A stretch of DNA of 64,000 nucleotides, taken from contig CAVPSA010000041.1 in NCBI GenBank assembly GCA_963707905.1, positions 1 through 64,000 on the forward strand, written 5' to 3'. The notes under the pieces were generated by a model, which was not told the DNA's origin, did not search any database, and saw nothing but the letters and a program-made list of their open reading frames with translations. This document shows, one piece after another, positions 57,656 to 64,000 of the stretch; positions within the stretch are counted from its first letter, which is position 1; every line of letters starts with the position of its first letter. The position numbers were made by a program, and so were the translations under genes. Origin of the DNA: DASXKD01 sp963707905. Its GTDB lineage: Bacteria; Actinomycetota; Actinomycetes; Streptosporangiales; Streptosporangiaceae.

Positions 57656-58468
57656 GTGTCCACCGCGCGCGTGCGGCACTCCAAGTCTTCCCCGGCGCGG
57701 TCCGGCGTGGCGGCTCAGCGCCGTACGCGGTCACCCGCCAGGCCCGCGGGGCGGGGCACCTTCGCCCTGGTCGCGGCGATGGGTGTGGCGAGCGTGGTCG
57801 CGGTGGCCTGCACCTGGGCTGGCGCGGCTGAGATGCGGGCGCAGGCGCCACCCTGGGCGGGGATGTGGCTGGCGAAGGCCGTCGGCGGGGTGGCGGCGTG
57901 GCCGGCAACCTGGGCCGGCCGGCCCCAGATCGTCAGCGCCGCCGTCGCCGACCGCCCCGGGGGCAGCTACCGTGACCCGCTGCGCGGGGTCAGCGGGCTG
58001 GTTGCCGAGCGCATCGACGACGGCGTCGACTTCGCCGGGACAGGACCGGTCTTTGCCCTCGGCGACGCGGTCGTCACCGGCGCCGCCGGGGACAACTTCG
58101 GCTGGCCCGGCGGCGGATGGATCACCTACCGGCTTACCAGCGGACCGGGGGCGGGGCTGATGGTCTACGTGGCAGAGGACATCATCCCGGCCGTCGTGGC
58201 CGGCCAGCGTGTGTCGGCCGCCACCGTGCTCGGCACCATGTTCGACGGCGGCGACGGCATCGAAACCGGCTGGGCGCAGCCGAGCGGCCTGTCCGCCGAA
58301 TCGGAACTCCCGCAAGCCGGCGCCATCGGCGGACTCGGCCCGTTCCCGACCAGGATCGGGGTCAACTTCGACGAACTGCTCCAGTCGCTGGGGGTGCCCG
58401 GCGCGCCCAACCGCGCCCAGCCCCCGCACGGGCTTCTCCCGGCCGGCTACCCAGCCAGCCGGGGATAG
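57656..58468 (+). CDS. Membrane-anchored or secreted protein with M23-like barrel, catalytic His absent
   Basis: A 270-residue protein. An Arg-rich N-terminus and a hydrophobic segment (LVAAMGVASVVAVACTWAG) make a signal anchor. GVDFAGTGPVFALGDAVVTG resembles the beginning of M23 (LytM) barrels, where GVDFAGPxGTPVYA is typical. WPGGGWITYRLTSGPGAG and YVAEDIIPAVVAGQRVSA follow the same strand order. The metal-ligand HxxxD and HxH residues of M23 peptidases are not present, so it is probably a non-catalytic cell-wall-associated protein. GTG 57656 has GAGGGGGG upstream. Confidence 0.7.
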   Translation: MSTARVRHSKSSPARSGVAAQRRTRSPARPAGRGTFALVAAMGVASVVAVACTWAGAAEMRAQAPPWAGMWLAKAVGGVAAWPATWAGRPQIVSAAVADRPGGSYRDPLRGVSGLVAERIDDGVDFAGTGPVFALGDAVVTGAAGDNFGWPGGGWITYRLTSGPGAGLMVYVAEDIIPAVVAGQRVSAATVLGTMFDGGDGIETGWAQPSGLSAESELPQAGAIGGLGPFPTRIGVNFDELLQSLGVPGAPNRAQPPHGLLPAGYPASRG

Positions 58469-58492
58469 CTGGCCAGGGCAGGGACGGCCGGA

Positions 58493-59260
58493 ATGCGCGG
58501 ACTGCGGGGTAAGCGAGTGCTGATCAGTGGTGGCAGCAGCGGGATCGGGCTGGCCACCGCGCAGCGGTTCCTGGAAGAGGGCGCACGGGTCTTCCTGGCC
58601 GGCCTGGACCGGCGGGAGGTGGACAGTGCCCTGGCCGGGCTGAGATCCAGCGGCGAGGTGCACGGCCTGGCCTGCGACGTGAGCCTCGAGGGCGACGTGG
58701 CACGGATGGTGGCGGCCGCGCACCGGGCCCTCGGCGGGATCGACGTCCTGATCAACAACGCCGGCACCGCGCGGCGCGACCCGTTCCTGGCTATTGCCGC
58801 GGGTGACTGGGACCGGATCGTCGCGGTGAACCTGCGCGGCATGTTCCTGGTGGCACAGAGCGTGAGCCGCCACATGGTGGAGCGGGGCGGCGGCGGTGTG
58901 ATCATCAACATGTCATCCACAAACGGGCTGGCCGGGGAGCAGGACTACGCGCACTACAACGCCTCCAAAGGGGGCGTTCTCCTGCTCACCAAGACCATGG
59001 CGGTGGAGCTGGGCAGCCACGGCATCCGGGTGAACGCGCTGTGCCCCGGCTATATCCGCACCCCCCTGAACGAGGCCCTTTCCGCTTCGATCGGCGGGGC
59101 TGAGTTCGAAACGGCCTACGCCCGCGAGCGGATCCCGCTCGGGCGGGCCGGCCAGGCCGGGGAGGTGGCCGCCGCCTACGCGTTCCTCGCGTCCGACGAC
59201 GCCTCGTTCATCCACGGCACCGCGCTGGTCATCGACGGTGGCCAGCTCGCGGTGATGTGA
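58493..59260 (+). CDS. Short-chain dehydrogenase/reductase
   Basis: A 255-residue classical SDR. SGGSSGIGLATA binds NAD(P), NNAGTARRDPF follows, and the active site is Ser (MSSTNG), HYNASKGG (Tyr and Lys). The C-terminal HGTALVIDGGQLAVM is typical. The aspartate-free loop after strand 2 (LAGLDRREVD) leaves coenzyme preference open. It starts 24 bp after the M23-like gene on the same strand. Confidence 0.9.
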   Translation: MRGLRGKRVLISGGSSGIGLATAQRFLEEGARVFLAGLDRREVDSALAGLRSSGEVHGLACDVSLEGDVARMVAAAHRALGGIDVLINNAGTARRDPFLAIAAGDWDRIVAVNLRGMFLVAQSVSRHMVERGGGGVIINMSSTNGLAGEQDYAHYNASKGGVLLLTKTMAVELGSHGIRVNALCPGYIRTPLNEALSASIGGAEFETAYARERIPLGRAGQAGEVAAAYAFLASDDASFIHGTALVIDGGQLAVM

Positions 59261-59268
59261 GGAGGAAG

Positions 59269-59680
59269 CTAGCTGTTCCGCGGCCGGTAGATGTGCACGG
59301 CGACGCCGCATTCGAAGCTTCTGGCCTCGATGAGTTCCAGGTGCAGCGCCGCGGGCAGTTCTGCGAACAGTCCCTGCCCGCGGCCAACGGCTACCGGCTG
59401 GATGACCAGGCAGTACTCGTCGATGAGCCCGCGCGCGGCGAGGGCCGCGGCGAAGCTGGCGCCACCGTGGACGATGACGTCCGGCCCTGGTTCGTCCTTG
59501 ATCGCGGCGATCTCCGCGGCCAGGTCGCCACGGGCTATCCGGGTGGTGGGCCAGGAAGCCTCGCGGAGCGTCTTGGAGAACACGATCTTGGCGATGTCGT
59601 TCATCGCCGCCGCGTACGGTTCCGTCGAGTGCGGCCAGTAGGCCGCCATCTCCAGGTAGGTCGCGCGGCCCATGAGGTGG
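59269..59680 (-). pseudogene. Dihydrofolate-reductase-like (RibD_C) gene, 5'-truncated
   Basis: Minus-strand sequence ending at a TAG (59269-59271) encodes HLMGRATYLEMAAYWPHS, NDIAKIVFSKTL, DVIVHGGASFAAALA and FECGVAVHIYRP, the middle and end of a DHFR/RibD C-domain reductase. The first ~45 residues (the usual start and glycine loop) are absent. Upstream the frame runs into the oppositely oriented LuxR regulator, whose 5' end is also missing. The two genes meet head to head at about 59680-59697. Confidence 0.8.
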
Positions 59681-59694
59681 GCTCCCGCCTTGGC

Positions 59695-62383
59695 CACCCG
59701 GCTGGCCGAGCATCTGGCGGAGCAGGCCGCCGGGGCGGGTCTCGCGGCCCTCACGGGGCGGGCTTTGCCGGAGGAGGGCGGCGGCCCGTTGCGCCCTTTG
59801 GCTGAGGCGCTGCTGCAGCTCACCCGCGGCCGTCCCGCGCCGAGGGATGCCGATCTGGCTCCCTACGCTGCCGTGCTGTCCTCGCTGGTGCCCCACTGGC
59901 GGGCGCCCGGCTGGTCGGTCCCGGGTGAGCCGGTGGTGGTCATGGCCGAGGCGGTGCTGCGGGTACTGCGGTGGGGCACCGGTGGCGCGGGCGTGGCTCT
60001 GATCTTGGAGGATCTGCAGTGGGCCGATGACGCGACGCTGTCGGTGGCCCGGTACCTGGTTGATCATGCGGATGATGTGCCGGTGCTGCTGTGCGCCACG
60101 GTGCGGACGGGTGACGGCCGTGACGATGTCCAGGCGCTGCTTGCGGCGGGGGGTGCTCGGGTATGCCCCATCGGCCGGCTCACCGATGAGCAGGCTCGGG
60201 TGATGGCGCTGGCATGTGCCGGGCCCGGGTCACCCCGGACGGATTCGATCGCCGCGGTGGTCCGGCACGCAGAAGGCCTGCCGTTGCTGGTGGAGGATCT
60301 GCTGGCAACCGGGAACCTGGGCGGGTTCCCGCCCAGGTTCGCTGGGACCGTTCGCGCCCGGCTGGCCCGGCTGGATGCGCGTCACCGGGCCGTGGTGAGC
60401 GCCGCGGCCGTGCTGGGCCGCCGGTTCGACTGGCGGCTGCTGGAACGCGCCGCGGCAGTCGGCAGCGGGGATGTTGCCGAGGCGTTGCACCGGTGTGCGG
60501 CACTGCAACTGGTGCTGGCTGACGGTGACGGGTTCGCCTTCCGGCACGCGATGACCAGGGACGTGATCCTTGCCGAGCTGCCCGTACCGCAGCGGTGCCT
60601 GCTTTCCCTGTCGGCGGCCGCGGCGCTGCTGGCTGCCGACGGCCCCGGTGACGATCAGATGCTGCGGGCCGGGCGGTTGCTGGCCGAGGGCGGCGAGCCG
60701 CTGCGGGCGGCGCGGGTCTTGCTCGACGCGGCAGAACGGGCGCTCGCGGCCGGGTCGCTGTCCTCGGCCGAGCTGCTGCTGACCGAGGCCGGCCGGGCGG
60801 CGGCAGGCAGCGAGGATCTGCAGACGGCGATCTCGGGCCGGCGCGCCCAGGTGCTGCTGCAGGCCGGCCGCCCAGCCGAGGCGGCCAGCGCGGCCTTGCG
60901 CATAGTGACCATCACCGACGGCCAGGACGCAACGGCCGCCACTGCCATGCGCCTGCTGCTGGCCCGGGCTGCCGTGATGACTGGTGCCTGGGAAGACGCC
61001 CGAACCCACCTTGCCGACATCCGCCGGGGCGGCCAGGTGAACCACATGACCCGTGCCGAACTCGAGGTCATCGAGGCCCAGGTGGCGCTGGGCGATGCCC
61101 GCCCCGGGTCCCGGGAGCAGGCCGAGCAACTGGCGGAAAGGGCGGTGGCCACCGCCCAGAACGTCGGCCGGCCGGACCTGGCCTGCGAAGCATTGGAGGT
61201 GGCGGGCCTGGCTGCCCGGCTGCGCGACCTGGACGCGGCGCACGCCGCTCTCACCCGCGCTCTCGGCGTTACGGCCGCGGCGGGCCTGGGGGTACATCGG
61301 CTGAGGATTCTCAATGAGCTCGGCACCGTGGAGATGCTCCGTGATGCCCGCGGCGACCGGCTGGAGCAGGCTCACAGCGAAGCCTCCCGCGCGGGTGCGG
61401 TGGGCCTGGCCGCCGGGATCAGCATCAACATCGCGGCGCTGCTGGCGATGACCGCCCAATTCGACGAAGCCCGGGCCGTGGCGCGGGAAGCCGAGCACAC
61501 CGCCGGGCGGCTCGGCCTGGTCCCGTTGCGGGCGGCCGCGCTGCTCATGCAGGGTTTCGCCATGGCCCACCAGGGCCGCTCACCGGACATGGAACGCTGC
61601 CTGGCCGCCGCCGAAGCCGCCGCCCCCGACGACCCCGACCTGGCCGCGGGCGCCTGGGGCATCGGCCGCGGCATCGGCGCCCTGCTGTCCGAAGACCGCA
61701 TCACGGCGCGGCAGGCCTTTGCCCGCGCCCGCGCAAAGGCCCCCGGCCAGCACGCCCGCATCCTCAACCCCTACGAGGGACCGGAACTCCTGCTCCGGGT
61801 GCTGGCCGGCGAGGCTGGCCCGGCCGACGTTGAGGCAGCGTCCACTGGAGTCGTCAAGGCCGCCCGCTGGCCAGAGCTGTGGTTCGGCGCCGCCCGGGCG
61901 GTCGCCGCCGGCGCGTCGGGAGACGCGCCCGGCGCGGTGGCGGCGCTCACCGGTGCTCTCCGGGCCGGCGACCGTTACCCGGTTTTCTCCGCCCTGACGA
62001 TGCGCCTGGCCGCGGAAGCAGCCATCAGGGACGGCTGGGGAGACCCCGCCGCGCTGCTCCGCCAGGCGGAAACCACCTTCACTCGGCTCCGGCTGGGCCG
62101 TCCCGCGGCCGCCTGCCGGGCCCTGCTCAAATCCGCGGGCCATACCGCACCGCGCAGGCGGGCAGCCGACGCCGGGCTGCCCGGCTCCCTGATCACCGCG
62201 GGAGTCACCACCCGCGAGGCCGAGGTGCTCGACCTGCTGGCCGACCGCCTGTCCAACCGGGAAATCGCCGAACTGTTGTTCCTCTCACCGCGCACGGTAG
62301 AAAAGCACGTCGCCGCCCTGCTCGCCAAGCTCGGCGGTGCGGACCGCAACGCTCTTACCCGGCTGGCCCGCGGCCTGCGCTGA
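59695..62383 (+). pseudogene. LuxR-type AAA-ATPase regulator, 5'-truncated before Walker A
   Basis: Begins within the ATPase domain: TRLAEHLAEQAAGAGLAALT is the helix that normally follows the Walker A lysine (GKTRL). Walker B is present (ALILEDLQWADDATLSVA), as are the long TPR-like region and a C-terminal LuxR helix-turn-helix (VTTREAEVLDLLADRLSNRE, SPRTVEKHVAALLAKL), to a stop at 62383. The missing start and P-loop mean no ATP-driven regulator can form. An open frame from ATG 59672 still allows an ~900-residue product lacking the P-loop. The 5' end is the junction with the DHFR-like fragment. Confidence 0.82.
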
Positions 62384-62474
62384 ACCCACAATGGGTAGCT
62401 TCCACCCATGTGCCGCCGCGCCTTGTGCCAGACGATGAGGTCACGCAGTCAATCTGCCTGACAAGGGAGGGGCC

Positions 62475-62759
62475 ATGGCTATCGCCGCAGTATTCGAGTT
62501 CCCCGGCGAGCCGATCGAGAAGTACCACAAGGTGTTTGAGGCCGGGCCGGCCATCGTCGACCAGCCCAGCCGCCTCTACCACGCCTGCTACCGCACGCAG
62601 GACGGCTTCACCGTCATCGACATCTGGGCCGACGAGCAATCCTTTGCCGCCTTCGGCCAGGCCCTCGGCCCGGCGGTACAGAACGCGGGCCTGGATGCCA
62701 GGCCCGCCGTCTACCCGGTCGAGCAGGTCATGAACCAAGACGGCACCAGATCTCGCTGA
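62475..62759 (+). CDS. Small ABM-like alpha/beta-barrel protein
   Basis: A 94-residue protein starting MAIAAVFEFPGEPIEKYHKV. The pattern AVFEFPG, LYHACYRTQDGFTVIDIWAD and FAAFGQALGPAVQNAGLDA fits a dimeric ferredoxin-like barrel of the antibiotic-biosynthesis-monooxygenase type, but no catalytic residues can be identified. GGGAGGGGCC lies upstream of the ATG. A strong terminator follows at 62774. Confidence 0.72.
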   Translation: MAIAAVFEFPGEPIEKYHKVFEAGPAIVDQPSRLYHACYRTQDGFTVIDIWADEQSFAAFGQALGPAVQNAGLDARPAVYPVEQVMNQDGTRSR

Positions 62760-62773
62760 CCTGCACAAGCGCA

Positions 62774-62809
62774 CGGGGCGGGGAACGGCCGACACCGTTC
62801 CCCGCCCCG
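62774..62809 (+). terminator. 15-bp-stem hairpin terminator
   Basis: A perfect 15-bp stem (62774-62788 with 62795-62809) with a 6-nt loop, CGGGGCGGGGAACGG at the left. It begins 14 bp after the stop of the ABM-like gene and is the clearest terminator-like hairpin in the window. Confidence 0.75.
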
Positions 62810-62892
62810 CAGCACGGCGGGTAACAGCCGCAGCCGTGGGTGTCCGTCCCGGCCGGGGCCGCAGCAGCGGGACGGAATAACCAGGGACTCCG

Positions 62893-63240
62893 TCAGGCCG
62901 GCACCAGCAGTCTCTTCACCGCCGCCGGGCCGGCGATGGCGTGGTCAAGGTCGGGTGACTGCGGGATGAGGTTGAACTCGGTGCAGCCCGCGGCGGCGTA
63001 GGGCGCGAGGAACTCGGCGACGTCGTCGGCGGTGCCGTAGGGGCAGTAGCGCTCGAAGCGCTCGAACGGGAGCTGGTAGAAGGCCTCCATCGCCGGCGCG
63101 AGGCAGGCGCGGGCGGCTTCCCTGGAGTCAGCGAGCCCGCACCACACTTGCATCGCGTGCCGGCGCGGCGGGTCGGGCCGGCCCACGCGGGCGGCCTCCG
63201 CTGCGGCCATCTCGACGGCCGGCGGCAAAACGCCGCGGCG
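62893..63240 (-). pseudogene. LLM-class flavin-dependent oxidoreductase, C-terminal fragment
   Basis: Minus-strand sequence reading VEMAAAEAARVGRPDPP, HAMQVWCGLADSREAA, FERYCPYGTADDVAEFLAPY and FNLIPQSPDLDHAIAG to the stop at 62893. This is the last third of a luciferase-like (LLM) F420/FMN oxidoreductase. The first ~200 residues, including the flavin/F420 site, are missing. At about 63240 it meets a plus-strand fragment whose 5' end is also missing, the same head-to-head picture as at 59690. Confidence 0.72.
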
Positions 63241-63387
63241 AGTTCCAGTGCCGCCGCCGAGCAGGAGCCGGACCCGGAGAAGAAAAGCCGCCTCCGCAGC
63301 ATCGCGGGCATGCTCGGCGGCGCGGGCTATCAAATCGCCGTTGACGTGGCCACCAAGGTAGTCGAGCACCAGATGGGGATGGGATAG
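63232..63387 (+). pseudogene. C-terminal fragment of an unknown protein
   Basis: Plus-strand frame ending at 63387 reads EKKSRLRSIAGMLGGAGYQI and DVATKVVEHQMGMG. The composition and regular hydrophobic pattern look like genuine coding sequence and the opposite-strand reading here is not LLM-like. The 5' part is cut at about 63235. The family is not recognised. Confidence 0.35.
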
Positions 63388-63442
63388 CTCGGCGAAGCGG
63401 TTTACCTGAATCGCCTGTCAAGGCACGCGGAGTGACGTGCAG

Positions 63443-64000
63443 CTACCCGAAGACCAGCCCGTTAGCGCAGTGAGCGATGACGAGGTTCATAACGTTGCCC
63501 CCGAGCCGGGTACTAGTCGGGCCAAAACTGATGTTGGTCCCCCCGACGTCGAATGTGATCTCAGCAGTGACCAGCGGGAACCGCAGGGCTTGACCAAGAC
63601 CAAGCGCTCTCGGATAGACGTGGCCGAGCGCCGCACCGTCTGCCCACTCGCGGAACCGGATGGACAGGTCATCACCGTTGCCGTAGTGCACCCGGAGCCG
63701 GCTTCCGCTGGGCGGGCTCTCGACATCGGCAGGATCGCCACGGATGATCCAGTCGTTGTTGTCCAGGCTGGCGCGGGGCTGGCCAGAGGCGGTGGGCATG
63801 CGGAAGTTCAGCAGCAGCCGCCGCCGGTCGTCCCTCTCGAACCAGATCATGGGCGCGCCGCGAAACACGACCATGTTTGGCGTCTCGTAATAGAGGCCGC
63901 CGCCGATCACCGCGAGGACGTCCTCGCGCATCCACTCGAATCTCCCGCGCACTTCTGGCCGGTTGGCAGAGGCAGCCTTCATCGCCCGGCAGTCTTCCAC
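63443..64000 (-). CDS. Unknown beta-rich protein (5' end at window edge)
   Basis: About 180 residues with repeated short strands (VLAVIGGGLYYETPNMVVF, LLLNFRMPTASGQPRASL, EITFDVGGTNISFGP). No signal peptide, metal motif or known family is visible. The frame is open to the window edge (a GTG sits at 64000 and an ATG at 63982), so the true start may lie outside. Codon use is like its neighbours. Confidence 0.55.
   Translation of the reverse strand: MEDCRAMKAASANRPEVRGRFEWMREDVLAVIGGGLYYETPNMVVFRGAPMIWFERDDRRRLLLNFRMPTASGQPRASLDNNDWIIRGDPADVESPPSGSRLRVHYGNGDDLSIRFREWADGAALGHVYPRALGLGQALRFPLVTAEITFDVGGTNISFGPTSTRLGGNVMNLVIAHCANGLVFG

Noticed and set aside
1..64000. CRISPR arrays, tRNA or rRNA genes, prophage, integrases and transposases
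   Set aside because: No regularly spaced repeats with spacers, no tRNA or rRNA sequence and no integrase or transposase motifs were seen by eye on either strand.

Overview
The window reads as a 64 kb piece of a high-GC (about 70%) actinobacterial chromosome. Codon use is strongly GC3-biased, GTG starts are common, and several families are typical of soil Streptosporangiales/Frankiales-like actinomycetes: MmpL-type lipid transporters, a wax-ester synthase/DGAT, LuxR regulators of the LAL type, Cox-like molybdenum hydroxylases and a Hyf/Ehr-type membrane complex. No rRNA, tRNA, CRISPR array, prophage or intact transposase was seen. The taxonomic placement is inference from gene content only.

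Left part (1-15.3 kb). A carboxymuconolactone decarboxylase-like gene and a large LAL regulator are followed by a lone menB. Next comes a decayed patch (3.8-4.8 kb): a frameshifted SixA phosphatase, a sigma-factor stump and a SCO1 stump that meet tail to tail, and a 20-bp-arm hairpin. A minus-strand operon (PLP aminotransferase, cupin, an SDR without the catalytic Tyr/Lys, class II glutamine amidotransferase) diverges from an Lrp/AsnC regulator, a glutamine-synthetase-like ligase, a Dabb protein and an APC permease. Together these look like an amine or amino-acid utilisation locus controlled by the Lrp protein. A 2OG-Fe(II) oxygenase and a GH79-like glycosidase follow.

Middle (15.4-40.6 kb). 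A MocR regulator faces a frameshifted MFS transporter. A flavoprotein disulfide reductase sits behind an internally deleted VOC gene, and a MOSC protein follows. A cyclase-STAND-TPR protein, a NYN-LOTUS protein and an alpha/beta hydrolase come next. A lipid block holds an epimerase, WS/DGAT, a complete KAS III, a KAS III-like partner that has lost its whole catalytic triad, and a beta-rich unknown. A kinase/response-regulator locus carries three copies of one leader sequence. Then come a methyltransferase, GH16, HdeD, an amidohydrolase, a collapsed response-regulator/HlyD/MacB remnant, MscS and DedA.

Right part (40.8-64 kb). A six-gene Hyf/Ehr-type complex (C-E-F-G-I-B order) keeps its proton-pump membrane arm. 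It has lost the NiFe ligands in the large subunit and all NuoB-type cluster cysteines in the small subunit. An aquaporin, an MmpL transporter with a ~275-residue coiled-coil hairpin coupled to a DUF4352 lipoprotein, a CoxM-CoxS-CoxL-type hydroxylase, a secreted M23-fold-like protein and an SDR follow. Two head-to-head truncation junctions (59.69 and 63.24 kb) close the window.

The strongest candidates for new biology are the redox-stripped Ehr-type complex, the active/inactive KAS III pair and the MmpL/lipoprotein pair. A second theme is frequent gene decay: about ten loci are frameshifted, internally deleted or fused at deletion junctions, without any visible insertion sequence.
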